DNA from: JBBQXH01 sp963710975
GTDB taxonomy: Bacteria; Actinomycetota; Thermoleophilia; Gaiellales; Gaiellaceae
DNA: 64,000 bases
Direction of reading: 5' to 3'
Assembly: GCA_963710975.1 (NCBI GenBank)
Contig: CAVQCG010000002.1
Location: 62,001-126,000, forward strand
Shown here piece after piece: positions 34,973 through 43,852 of the stretch (its first letter is position 1; each line of letters opens with the position of its first letter). The translations under genes were made by a program, and so were the position numbers. The notes under the pieces were generated by a model. That model was not told where the DNA came from and made no database searches. It saw only the letters and a program-made list of their open reading frames with translations.

Positions 34973-35427
34973 CGAGCCGTCTTGGTCTTCTCGACGAGCC
35001 GCAGGTCGGTGACCACCATCGCCTTGTCGAGCGCCTTGGCCATGTCGTAGACGGTCAGCGCTGCCACGGAGGCCGCGACGAGCGCCTCCATCTCGACGCC
35101 GGTCTGGGCTGCCGTCTCGGCGCTGGCCGTGATCTCGACAGCGGCCTGGGCGACCTCGAGCGAGACGTCCACCACGGAGAGCGGCAGCTGGTGACAGAGG
35201 GGAATCAGCGAGGAGGTCTGCTTGGCCGCCATGATCCCCGCAACCTGGGCGGTCGCCAGTGCGTCGCCCTTCGGCAGATCGCGGAGCCGAGCCGCGGTTG
35301 CCGGGGACATCCGAACGGTCACCGTCGCGACCGCTCTCCGCCTCTCCACGGGCTTCGCGCCGACGTCGACCATGCGGATCCCGCCCGACTCATCTACGTG
35401 GCTGAGTCGCAGATCCTCGTCTCCCAC
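34969..35427 (-). CDS. moaC: Cyclic pyranopterin monophosphate synthase accessory protein MoaC
   Basis: Second step of molybdenum cofactor synthesis. Signatures: LSHVDESGGIRMVDVGAKPVERR, KGDALATAQVAGIMAAKQTSSLIPLCHQLPLS (with the catalytic HQ/K residues), and TGVEMEALVAASVAALTVYDMAKALDK. Length 152 is normal. The GTG start at 35427 uses the first base of the CTAG repeat flanking a 160-bp MITE, so its leader and ribosome-binding region (GAGGCGGAAC) now come from the element. Confidence 0.94.
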   Translation of the reverse strand: MGDEDLRLSHVDESGGIRMVDVGAKPVERRRAVATVTVRMSPATAARLRDLPKGDALATAQVAGIMAAKQTSSLIPLCHQLPLSVVDVSLEVAQAAVEITASAETAAQTGVEMEALVAASVAALTVYDMAKALDKAMVVTDLRLVEKTKTAR

Positions 35428-35430
35428 TAG

Positions 35431-35590
35431 TGTTCCGCCTCAGAAGTTCGGTGGTGATCCTGGCGAGCGAAAACCAAGCCGGGCAACGACGCAGGGAGCA
35501 CCCATATGCAGGTCACATGGGTGTGAGCGAGGACGCCGACTGGCGCACGTTTGCAGCCGCCAGGGCACGCCGCACTTCTGAGACGGGACA
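35431..35590. mobile_element. 160-bp MITE-like element with terminal inverted repeats and CTAG target duplication
   Basis: The ends TGTTCCGCCTCAGAAGT (35431-35447) and ACTTCTGAGACGGGACA (35574-35590) are inverted repeats matching at 15 of 17 positions. Weaker symmetry extends to about 37 bp on each side, to a shared CCTGGCG. CTAG flanks both ends (35427-35430, 35591-35594). Inside, CACCCAT/ATGGGTG (35499-35505, 35517-35523) forms a hairpin. No transposase fits. TG...CA ends and the size suggest an IS-derived, non-autonomous element. It lies exactly between otsA and moaC. Confidence 0.8.
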
Positions 35591-37076
35591 CTAGGCCGGA
35601 AGTGTACTTCGGGAGCGCGCGGCAGCCTCGTCGAGATCCTCGAGCTGCGCCGCGATCCAGGCACCGATGTCGTGTTCCCGAACGTGCTCCCGGATCGCCT
35701 CGATCCGCTGTCTGCGCTCGCTTCCTGACATCGTGACAGCCCGATGAATTGCCTCCGCCTGGCCGGCGACGTCGAACGGGTTGATCGTCAACGCCCACGG
35801 CGCGAGCTCCTCGTGCACGCCGGTGTTCTCCGAGAGGATCAGAACTCCGTCGCGGTCGTTGACGAGCGGCGCCTCCTTCGCCACGAGGTTCATGCCGTCG
35901 AAGATCGCGTTGACGAGCAGGGCGTCGTACTGCTTGTAGGCAGCGACAGCCTGCGGAAAGTTGTCCTGGATCTGGAGATCGAGGGGCAGCCAGTCGTCTC
36001 GCTGAAAACGGTCGTTCAGGGCCCTCGCGGCGCGCTGGATCGCACCAAGATATTCCGCGTACTCCGGAATGTCCTGGCGGGACGGGTCGAGGAGCGCGAG
36101 CATCGCGATACGACCGTGCATCTCGGGATGCGCCTCGAGGTAGAGCTCGAATGCTCGAAAGCCACGGACGACGTTCTTCGACGGATCTGTCCTGTCGACC
36201 CGCAGCAGGAGGAACTCCGCGCGCGACTCTCGGATCCGCGCCTCCTCGTCGAGGACCTGCGAACTGGCCGCGAGCTGGTCGAACTCGACCGGATCGACGG
36301 AGATGGGGGCGACCCGTGCGAGAACGGTGCGGTCCCCAAGCAATGCGGTGCTCGACTCGAAATGCGAGTCGGCACCCGCGATGTCCTCGCAGCTGCGGAG
36401 GAAGTTCCTTCGCCAGCGTTCGGTGTGGAAGCTCACGACGTCGTTCGCGAGGATGCCCTCGTGAAGGGCTCGGCGAATGGCGTCGGGAAGAACGCGCCAG
36501 TAGTCCGGCTGGGGCCAGGGGACGTGGACGAAGTGCGCGAGCGCGGCCCGCCGGCACGCGCTCGCGAACGAGCTTCGGCGCCACATACAGGTGATAGTCG
36601 TGAAAGAACACCGCAGCACCAGGGTCCGTCTCGAGCTCCGAGACGACCGCGTCCGCGAAGTTGCGATTGACGGCGACGTACCCGTCAGTCCACGCATGGT
36701 GGAGCCCCTGATCGACGTCCGGTGACCGCGCCAGGCCCCAGAGATAGTGATGGATGAACCACAGCGTCGGATTTGAGATCACGTTGTAGTACCAGTCGTA
36801 TGCCTTGGGATCGTGATCGACGAGGCGCAAGCGATAGGGGGAGCCGTCCTGTGCGATCTCGGAGATCGCCTCGCCGCCAGCCTCGGAAGCGACGAGGCGA
36901 TCCTCGTCGGTCATCGCACTCGCGATCCAGGTCACGTCATGGTGTGAGACGAGGCTGCGGAGCGCCGTGACGAGCCCGCCGCCGCCGCGTCGGGGCACGC
37001 GCTGACCGTCCTCGTCACGACGAAAGGTGACGGGCCCACGATTCGAGACGACGATGAGTCGGCGCCGGTCGCGCAT
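35591..37076 (-). CDS. otsA: Alpha,alpha-trehalose-phosphate synthase (GT20 family), one frameshift
   Basis: Transfers glucose from a nucleotide sugar to glucose-6-phosphate. N-terminal LIVVSNRGPVTF, then GGGGLVTALRSL, the WIASAMTDEDR segment and FFHDYHLYVAPKLV are in one frame. LAHFVHVPWPQPDYWRVLP, RVDRTDPSKNVVRGF, FDGMNLVAKEAPLVNDRDGVLILSEN and the rest are in another. Removing one C from CCC at 36547-36549 restores about 494 residues. There is no fused phosphatase domain. GT20 relatives making glucosylglycerol phosphate cannot be excluded. The TAG stop comes from the CTAG target duplication of the MITE. Confidence 0.9.
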
Positions 37077-37083
37077 GGCCCGT

Positions 37084-37089
37084 ACGGTA
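37084..37089 (-). promoter_or_regulatory. -10-like TACCGT for otsA (leaderless)
   Basis: TACCGT, 7 bases, ATG 37076 on the minus strand. It could drive otsA and the downstream moaC-mogA-ubiA-ccm genes. Confidence 0.5.
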
Positions 37090-37109
37090 CCGGCAGGCTC
37101 CGGCGTCGG

Positions 37110-38429
37110 TTACGGCGTCTCGCCGACCGCGGCGAGCGACGCCTCACCCGTGTCGTTGCCAAGAAGGCGGTTGAAGAGCGCGAGCCAGTCGCGCAGGAGC
37201 CGCGGTGTGAGGAACAGACGGCGAACATCTTCCTTCCCGCGCAACGCCATCTGGCGCGCCCGGTCCGGGTCGGCGAGAATCTCGAGGCAGGCATCCGCAC
37301 ACTCGCCTGCCGACTCGACGAGAAAGCCCGTCTCGTGATCGCGGATCTGAGCGACGATGCCACCGACGCGGCCTCCGACGACCGGCTTCCCCTTCCAGAG
37401 CGCCTCGGACACCGTGAGACCGAAGCCCTCCCGGATCGACTTCTGGATCACGGCGGCTGAAGTCACCTGGAAGGCGTTCACCTCGACCGAGCCGATGTTG
37501 TTGAGATTCGAGAGGATGTAGATGTCCGGGTCGTCCTGGGCGTATGCAACCGTCTGGTTGTAGAACTCCCAGCCCTCCGGGTCGTCGTGCGCCATCGAAC
37601 CGACGAGCGCGAGCTGTGCCGCTGGGTGCACCTCGGTGACCGCGCGGTACGCGTCGATGACGCCAAGAGGGTCCTTCCACGGGTCGAACCGGGAGACCTG
37701 GGTGAGCAGCGGACGCTCGATGTCGATGCCAAACTGGTCGACGATGTACCGCGCGTCCTCGAGCGACAGCGCCATGTTCTTCGGCGCCAGCGGATCGATG
37801 GCGGGCGGCCAGATGTACGCGGTCGGCATGGCGGGAACGCGAGGGACGTACTCGGGCCGGTGGAAGATGGCTGCGTCGTAGCGCGCCAGCCACGGCGCGA
37901 GGAAGTCGACGACCGACAGGTTCGGCGCCGAGAGGTCGATGTGGCACCGCCAGATCCAGTGCGGCGCCGCCTCGTGGGCGTACTCGACGAGCGCAGCCGG
38001 CTGTGGATCGTGGACGATGACGAAGTCGTACTGCTCGGCGAGATCGTCGGCGTTCAGTCGGTTGTAGTGCTCGAAGATCTCCTTCATCCGGTCGTCCAGG
38101 CCTGCCGGACTTCCCTGGAGCGCGTTGTGGATCGTCTTCGTCACCTCGAAGAACTCGTTCTGCCCGTAAATGACCCGCCACTCGGTGTCGATCCCCGCCT
38201 CGCGCATCAGGGGAATCAGCGTGTAGTTGATCTCCGCGACCCCGCCGCCGAAGGCGGTGGCCGAGAGGTGGAGAACGCGCTTGCCCGCGAGCGGCGCTGC
38301 AAGCGACCGGATCTGACCCATGAGCCTCGGGCCCACGAGCGTCGCGTAGTCACCGAGGGACTTGTGTCCTACGTTTATGAGCTGCATCGGCGCGGCGCAG
38401 ACTACCGGCCGGGTCTTCCGGCCGCTCAT
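37110..38429 (-). CDS. treT: Trehalose synthase of the GT4 (TreT) type
   Basis: Glycosyltransferase that makes trehalose from a nucleotide-glucose and glucose (TreT family, reversible). Key stretches: VLHLSATAFGGGVAEINYTLIPLM (acceptor loop), WRVIYGQNEFFEVTKTIHNALQG, YDFVIVHDPQPAAL, and the retaining-GT C-terminal block SIREGFGLTVSEALWKGKPVV with the catalytic glutamates. 439 residues from ATG 38429; an internal ATG at residue 15 (MQLINVGHKSLGDY) is an alternative start. Overlaps the htrA stop (ATGA). Confidence 0.88.
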   Translation of the reverse strand: MSGRKTRPVVCAAPMQLINVGHKSLGDYATLVGPRLMGQIRSLAAPLAGKRVLHLSATAFGGGVAEINYTLIPLMREAGIDTEWRVIYGQNEFFEVTKTIHNALQGSPAGLDDRMKEIFEHYNRLNADDLAEQYDFVIVHDPQPAALVEYAHEAAPHWIWRCHIDLSAPNLSVVDFLAPWLARYDAAIFHRPEYVPRVPAMPTAYIWPPAIDPLAPKNMALSLEDARYIVDQFGIDIERPLLTQVSRFDPWKDPLGVIDAYRAVTEVHPAAQLALVGSMAHDDPEGWEFYNQTVAYAQDDPDIYILSNLNNIGSVEVNAFQVTSAAVIQKSIREGFGLTVSEALWKGKPVVGGRVGGIVAQIRDHETGFLVESAGECADACLEILADPDRARQMALRGKEDVRRLFLTPRLLRDWLALFNRLLGNDTGEASLAAVGETP

Positions 38430-39661
38430 CTAGGCGCGTCAGGATCCTCCGGGCGCTCGACGAGGACGACTGGTACGACGATGCGCTCGCCATCCCTCAG
38501 GACGGTGAGACGGGCCGTCTGCCCTGGGAACAGCCGGCCGGAGATGATCCGCACGAGATCCTCGCTCGATGTGACAGGTGTTCCGTCGATGGCGATCACC
38601 ACGTCGCCACCGGTGTTGAACTCGGCTCCTTCGAGGCGCACGATCTTCGAGCCCCCACGCAGCCCTGCCTTCGCCGCGGGGCTGTCGGGCACGACCGACT
38701 CGATCGCCGCTCCGGTCGTCGTCGGGTAGTCGAGCTCCTTCGCGAGCGAGGCCGTCAGCGTCGTCGTCGCCACACCCACCCAGGCGTAACGGACCTTGCC
38801 GGACTCCACGAGCTGCTCCATCGAGCGCCTCACGGAGTTGATCGGGATCGCAAAGCCGACCCCCTCGGCAGTGCCCGAGTCGCTGCGAATTTGCGCGTTG
38901 ATGCCGATGACTTCGCCGCGAGCGTTGAAGAGCGGCCCGCCCGAGTTGCCACGGTTGATCGGTGCGTCGGTCTGGATGGCATCGACGATGTTGTAGAGGC
39001 TGGTGAGCGACCGGACCGAGCGCTCGGTGGCGGAGACGACCCCGACCGCGAGAGAGCTGGTCTGCCCGAAGGGGCTGCCGATCGCGGCTACCGGCTCGCC
39101 GACGACCACCTTGGCCGAGTTCCCGAGCGGAACCGGTGCAAGCGCGTGATCCGCAGGGTCGACCTTGATGACGCCGGTGTCGTCGAAGAGATCCCAGCCG
39201 ACGATCGTCGCCGTCGTCCTGTCACCGTCCCTGAACTCGACGAAGACCTGTTCGGCCGCGAAGACGGGCGCGTTCGGCTCCTCGCCGGCGGTGGTGATCA
39301 CGTGGGAGTTGGTCAAGATGTAGCCGTCCGGTGAGACGACGAAGCCCGACCCTTGGGCCTGGGCAGAGTCATTCCCCTGGCTGTGCCCGGGAAAGAGGCT
39401 GTAGATCGTCACAACTCCGCCGGATCGCTCGCGATAGACAGCTGCCGGATCGAAGGAGTTCCCTGGCAGCGGCTGGGCGTCGCTCGACACGTCAGCAGCG
39501 GCGCTCGCCGGCGTCGAGTCGACGCTCTCGATGACGACGGTCTCGGTCGTGTCGAGCCACCCGGTCGCCTTGCCAATCAAAAGGGAGGACGCGCCGCCGA
39601 GAAGGGCCGCCGCGACGGCGATCACGGCCACGGTCGTCGCCCGGGGTCGCCGACGGCTCAC
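38426..39661 (-). CDS. HtrA/DegP-type membrane-anchored serine protease with PDZ domain
   Basis: Extracytoplasmic quality-control protease. An N-terminal membrane anchor (about 8-30) is followed by a low-complexity linker. The trypsin-like domain has the catalytic His in ILTNSHVIT, the Asp in LFDDTGVIKVD and the Ser in RGNSGGPLFN. A C-terminal PDZ domain follows (about 300-400). Length 411 is typical of actinobacterial HtrA. It overlaps the histidine kinase gene by 4 bases, so protease and envelope sensor are probably coexpressed. Confidence 0.94.
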   Translation of the reverse strand: MSRRRPRATTVAVIAVAAALLGGASSLLIGKATGWLDTTETVVIESVDSTPASAAADVSSDAQPLPGNSFDPAAVYRERSGGVVTIYSLFPGHSQGNDSAQAQGSGFVVSPDGYILTNSHVITTAGEEPNAPVFAAEQVFVEFRDGDRTTATIVGWDLFDDTGVIKVDPADHALAPVPLGNSAKVVVGEPVAAIGSPFGQTSSLAVGVVSATERSVRSLTSLYNIVDAIQTDAPINRGNSGGPLFNARGEVIGINAQIRSDSGTAEGVGFAIPINSVRRSMEQLVESGKVRYAWVGVATTTLTASLAKELDYPTTTGAAIESVVPDSPAAKAGLRGGSKIVRLEGAEFNTGGDVVIAIDGTPVTSSEDLVRIISGRLFPGQTARLTVLRDGERIVVPVVLVERPEDPDAPR

Positions 39662-41121
39662 GATCTCACCAGAGCGTTTTCACGTGGAAACGGTGCCGCC
39701 TGCGGTGCGGCCGGCAGCACCAACCGGAACGTCGTTGCGCCCGGCCTCGACTCGAGCTCGATCGTGCCCCCCATCCGGATCGCCAGCTCCCGTGCGATCG
39801 CGAGCCCGATGCCGCTCCCGAAGGCCGCACTGCCCTCGCCGCGGTAGAAGCGTTCGAAGAGGTGCTGCTGGTCCTCGGGCCTGATGCCGGGGCCGTTGTC
39901 ATGCACCGAGAGCGACGCCGTGCCGGCATCCTGAACGACTGCCACGTCGACCGCCGTCCCGGCCGGCGTGTGCCGAATGGCGTTCTCGATGAACGACCTG
40001 CCGATCTGCAACACGCGCTGCTCGTCGCCGACCGCAGCGGCATCTCCGGTTTGCGGCACCAGCCGCAGCACGTGTCCCGTCGCCTCCGCCAACACGCCGA
40101 ATCCCTCCACGAGCTCCTGCGCGGCAGCACCGAGATCGACGGGCTCGGCTGCCAGGCCCAGCTGTCCCGCGTCGAGCCGGGAGAGATCGAGAAGGTCCGT
40201 TGCGAGCCTTGTCAGCCGCTCGACCTGGCCGTTCGCGGTCTCGAGGAAATCTCGCCGGGTCCCCTCGTCGAGATCCTCGTCGGTGAGCAGCTCGAGGAAC
40301 CCGCCAAGCGCAAAGAGCGGCGTCCTCAGCTCGTGCGAGGCGTTGGCGATGAACTCCCTTCGCGCATGGTCGAGGCTCGCGAGGCGTTCTCGCATCTGAT
40401 CGAACGTCCGTCCCAGCTGCCCCAGCTCGTCCTGGCTCGTATCCTCGATCTTCACGTCGAAGTCGCCGGCTGCGATCCGCTCGGCCGCCACGTCGAGCCG
40501 CTGGATCCTCCGCGTCAGCTTCAGCGCTGCGAGCGCACCGACGAGCCATGACACTGCGAGGGCGACGCCACCGAAGATCAGGATGTCTCGTCGCACGACG
40601 CTGACGGCCGACAGCCTCTCAGCGAGCGGCTGCGACACGAGCAGCGTCGTCGCCGGTTGCACCAGCTGACCCCCTGTCGCGACCGGCCTCGCAACCTGTG
40701 CGAACTCCTGGCCGCCTCGACTGACGCGGCCATGCTCGACCTGGCCGGACTTGGAGGCGTCGAGCGAGATCGGGTCGCTCGCAACATCGTCGACCCTTCC
40801 CGGCCGGGAGTCGGCGATCACCGCGAGCGTGTCCCTCCCGACCGCTTCGAGGATCACCACGCGCGCGTTGAGCTGCACGCTGAAGGTGTCAGCGAGGGTC
40901 TGGTACAGACTTCGGTTGCTGACACTGGCCTGCCCGACCGCTGCTGCAGGCAACGACGACGACTGCTCGAGATCGGAGAATGTTGCATTGATGAGCCGCG
41001 ACTCGAGCGGCGGTACCACCGCGACGTAGACGATGGCGACGGCACCCGCGACGACGACGAAGAGCACCAGCCCGAGCCGTACGCTCAGGCTCTTCCACCA
41101 CGGGACCGTTCGATTATCCAT
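39658..41121 (-). CDS. Sensor histidine kinase (HAMP, HisKA, HATPase)
   Basis: A 487-residue membrane kinase: first helix at about 13-35, an extracytoplasmic sensor region of about 145 residues, and a second helix near 180-200. The HAMP domain follows, then the H-box FIANASHELRTPL (phosphorylated His), N-box FIENAIRHTP, G1 DNGPGI and G2 GSGIGLAI. All ATP-binding boxes are intact. It lies 8 bases after the response-regulator gene and overlaps htrA, suggesting an envelope-stress circuit (inference). Confidence 0.95.
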   Translation of the reverse strand: MDNRTVPWWKSLSVRLGLVLFVVVAGAVAIVYVAVVPPLESRLINATFSDLEQSSSLPAAAVGQASVSNRSLYQTLADTFSVQLNARVVILEAVGRDTLAVIADSRPGRVDDVASDPISLDASKSGQVEHGRVSRGGQEFAQVARPVATGGQLVQPATTLLVSQPLAERLSAVSVVRRDILIFGGVALAVSWLVGALAALKLTRRIQRLDVAAERIAAGDFDVKIEDTSQDELGQLGRTFDQMRERLASLDHARREFIANASHELRTPLFALGGFLELLTDEDLDEGTRRDFLETANGQVERLTRLATDLLDLSRLDAGQLGLAAEPVDLGAAAQELVEGFGVLAEATGHVLRLVPQTGDAAAVGDEQRVLQIGRSFIENAIRHTPAGTAVDVAVVQDAGTASLSVHDNGPGIRPEDQQHLFERFYRGEGSAAFGSGIGLAIARELAIRMGGTIELESRPGATTFRLVLPAAPQAAPFPRENALVRS

Positions 41122-41129
41122 GGTCCGCT

Positions 41130-41825
41130 CTATCTATCCCGAAAGCGGTATCCGACCCCACGCACGGTGAAGATGAACTCGGGCTCGCGAGGGTCTCGTT
41201 CGATCTTCTCCCGCAGATGCCGGATATGGACGTCGATCGTTCGCGGGTCACGAAAGTCGGAGCTGCCCCAGAGCGCCTCGAGAAGCGTTGCCCGGGAGTA
41301 GACCCGACCAGGATGAGCGGCGAGGGTACGCAGCAGCTCGAACTCGACGTACGTCAACTGGGCCGGCTCGGAGTGAGCTTCCACCGTGCGCCGGGCAAGA
41401 TCGATGACGAGCCCGTCGCTCTCGATCGTCTCGGCACGGGGATCCGGCGGCGCCAGTTGGGCGCGACGCAGGAGCGCGCGCACCCGGCTACGGAACTCGC
41501 GGATCGAGAACGGCTTCGTGATGTAATCGTCCGCCCCGAGCTCGAGGCCGAGCACCTTGTCGACCTCGTCGTCGCGGGCAGTCAACATGATGATCGGAAC
41601 GGTGCTCGTCGAGCGCACCCTCCGGCAGACCTCGAGCCCGTCGACCCGTGGCAGCATGAGATCGAGGACGATGAGATCGATCTGATCAGCATCGAAGCGC
41701 TCGAGCGCCTCCTCACCGTTCCGCGCCTGGATAACGCGAAAGCCCTCCCGCTCGAGCGGGTACGTGAGGAGCTTCTGGACTGACTCCTCGTCGTCGACGA
41801 GGAGGATCGTTGCAGTACTCGCCAC
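41130..41825 (-). CDS. OmpR-family response regulator
   Basis: Two-domain DNA-binding regulator. Receiver domain: ILLVDDEESV (acidic pocket), LIVLDLMLPRVDG (phosphorylated Asp, about 52), MLTARDDEVDKV and ITKPFSIREF (conserved Lys). Trans_reg_C winged helix: LTYVEFELLRTLAAHPGRVYSRATLLEALWG and RTIDVHIRHLREKIE. GTG 41825 gives 231 residues. An upstream ATG at 41870 is in frame but sits only two bases after a TATAGT box, so it is unlikely to be transcribed intact. Confidence 0.93.
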   Translation of the reverse strand: MASTATILLVDDEESVQKLLTYPLEREGFRVIQARNGEEALERFDADQIDLIVLDLMLPRVDGLEVCRRVRSTSTVPIIMLTARDDEVDKVLGLELGADDYITKPFSIREFRSRVRALLRRAQLAPPDPRAETIESDGLVIDLARRTVEAHSEPAQLTYVEFELLRTLAAHPGRVYSRATLLEALWGSSDFRDPRTIDVHIRHLREKIERDPREPEFIFTVRGVGYRFRDR

Positions 41826-41872
41826 CGCGTCAGACCGCGGAAGCCCCGCGCAGCGAAAGGGCCATCCCATCT

Positions 41873-41878
41873 ACTATA
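41873..41878 (-). promoter_or_regulatory. -10-like TATAGT upstream of the response regulator
   Basis: TATAGT on the minus strand, about 48 bases from the GTG start, lies in the 65-base divergent gap with the M28 peptidase gene. No clear -35. Confidence 0.4.
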
Positions 41879-41890
41879 GCCCCCGCTTCG

Positions 41891-43852
41891 ATGGCCGCCT
41901 CCCTGCCACGTACGCGCGCCGACGGGCGCCGGCGGCGCCGACGCGGCACCATTCAGCGGCCGATCAGCGGGCGCCTCTACCGGGCGACCTGGGTGCTCGT
42001 GGCACTCCCGCTCCTAGTCACCGCCTTCACGGTCAGCCGCCCCGAGCCTCTCCCGGCCGCAACCCTCCCGCCGTCGTTCGATACCGCCTCTGCGAGACAA
42101 TTGACCGTCGACTTCGCAACGGACAACCCGATCCGACGGCCAGGGACGCTCGGGGCACGAGATGCCACCGACTGGGTCTCGGAACGGCTCGCCGCATACA
42201 ACCTCGACATCGTGAAGCAGACCTTCGACGCCGACATCCCCGGGCTCGGCCGCGTGCAGCTGACCAACCTCATTGCACGACCTCCTACCGTTCCCGGACA
42301 GGTCCGCTCGTCTGGCGAGATCGTCGTCGTTGCCCATCGTGACAACCTCGGCACAGCACCCGGCGCGAACGACAACGGCTCGGGGACGGCTGCGCTCATC
42401 GAGCTCGCGCGGAACCTCTCGACAGTCTCGCTCTCGCACACGGTGGTCTTCGTCTCGACCGACGGCGGCGCGTTCGGGAACGTCGGAGCCGCCCACCTCG
42501 CCGGCGACCCGCGGTTCGCGCGTAATGTCCTGGCCGTCGTCAACCTCGACGCGCTGGCCGGGCTCGGCCCTGCACGCATCGAGCTGGGCGGCGACGCACC
42601 TCGCTCGCCCGCGGCAGTTCTTCTCGCGACCGCCGAGGTGAGCGTCGCGGCTCAGACCGGCGTGAGACCCGCGAAGCCGGCGCCCCTCGACCAGCTCCTC
42701 GATCTCGGCTTCCCCTTCAACCTCTACGATCACTCGCCGTTCCTGGCCGACCATGTGTCGGCGCTGACGCTCACATCGGCGGGCGACCACCCTCCCGAGC
42801 CCGGCATGGACACCGTCGATGCGATCGACACCGAGAAGCTCGGTGTTCTCGGCCGCTCCGCGCAGGCACTCATCACCTCGCTCGACGGCGCGGCGGAGGT
42901 CGCGCGTGGAACGGACTCCTACCTGGCGGTGGGCGGTCGCTTGATCAGGGGCTTCGCGATCCAGTTCGTCCTTCTCGTGGCACTGCTTCCGGTCGCGGTC
43001 ACCACGATCGACTTCACCGCGCGGCTGCTTCGCCGCGGCGTGTCGTTCGGGCCCGCTCTTCGCGGCCTGAGAAGCCGGCTCCTCGTCTGGTTCTGGGCCG
43101 GAGGCCTGGCCGTCCTCTTCACGATCGTCGGTCTGTTCCCGAGCGGGGGTGGCCGCCCGCTTCCGCTCGACAGCGCCCTCGCGCAGAACTGGCCGTTCGG
43201 CGCACTGCTCGGCCTGCTCGCACTCTCGACGCTCGGCTGGTTCCTGGCGAGGATCCGGCTGGTTCGACAGGGCCACGTGATGCGAGAGGATGAGCTCGCG
43301 GGCCACGCGGTGATGATGCTCCTCCTCTGTGTCGTCGCGGCCGTTCTCGCGATCGTGAACCCGTACTCGCTCCTCTTCCTGCTGCCGTCGATGCATGCGT
43401 GGCTCTGGATTCCCCACTACTTCGACAGATCGCTCACTGCGAGAGTCGCCCTCTACGCGATCGGCTTCGTCGGTCTCGTCGGCCTGCTGATCTCCTTCGC
43501 ATTTCGATATTCACTCGGGTTCGACGCGCCCTGGTACGTGGCCACTCTGTTCAGCGTCGGCTACGCGTCACCGGTGTACTTCGTGATGCTTCTCATCTGG
43601 GGGGCCGCTGCGGAGCTGGGTGGGGCGCTCGTCTTCGATCGCTACGCCCCCTACGCGCCTCGCCCGGGCAGTGACGGGCGCGGGCCGCTTCGCGAGACGG
43701 TCAGGTCGGTCGTCCTGGGCGTCCGCGCGCGACAGCGGGGACGGCTAGCGAAGGGGGAGGAAGCTCACGAGGACGCCGGCCTCGAGGACGCCGGTCCCCC
43801 GGGGGGCGCGCACGAGCGCGTCGGCCTGAGCGGCGGAGACGATCATGTGTGA
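41891..43852 (+). CDS. M28-type peptidase domain with multi-helix membrane C-terminus
   Basis: A 653-residue protein. A signal/anchor helix (about 35-55) is followed by an M28-like aminopeptidase domain with VVAHRDNLGTAPGANDNGSG (zinc-ligand region HRDN..DDN type, with Asn replacing one Asp) and VFVSTDGGAFGNVGAAHLAG. The catalytic Glu pair of classical M28 enzymes is not obvious. From about residue 370 there are eight or so membrane helices. Overall architecture resembles ER/actinomycete Fxna-like peptidases, but activity may be lost. The last 36 residues overlap the 3' end of moeA on the other strand. Confidence 0.8.
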   Translation: MAASLPRTRADGRRRRRRGTIQRPISGRLYRATWVLVALPLLVTAFTVSRPEPLPAATLPPSFDTASARQLTVDFATDNPIRRPGTLGARDATDWVSERLAAYNLDIVKQTFDADIPGLGRVQLTNLIARPPTVPGQVRSSGEIVVVAHRDNLGTAPGANDNGSGTAALIELARNLSTVSLSHTVVFVSTDGGAFGNVGAAHLAGDPRFARNVLAVVNLDALAGLGPARIELGGDAPRSPAAVLLATAEVSVAAQTGVRPAKPAPLDQLLDLGFPFNLYDHSPFLADHVSALTLTSAGDHPPEPGMDTVDAIDTEKLGVLGRSAQALITSLDGAAEVARGTDSYLAVGGRLIRGFAIQFVLLVALLPVAVTTIDFTARLLRRGVSFGPALRGLRSRLLVWFWAGGLAVLFTIVGLFPSGGGRPLPLDSALAQNWPFGALLGLLALSTLGWFLARIRLVRQGHVMREDELAGHAVMMLLLCVVAAVLAIVNPYSLLFLLPSMHAWLWIPHYFDRSLTARVALYAIGFVGLVGLLISFAFRYSLGFDAPWYVATLFSVGYASPVYFVMLLIWGAAAELGGALVFDRYAPYAPRPGSDGRGPLRETVRSVVLGVRARQRGRLAKGEEAHEDAGLEDAGPPGGAHERVGLSGGDDHV

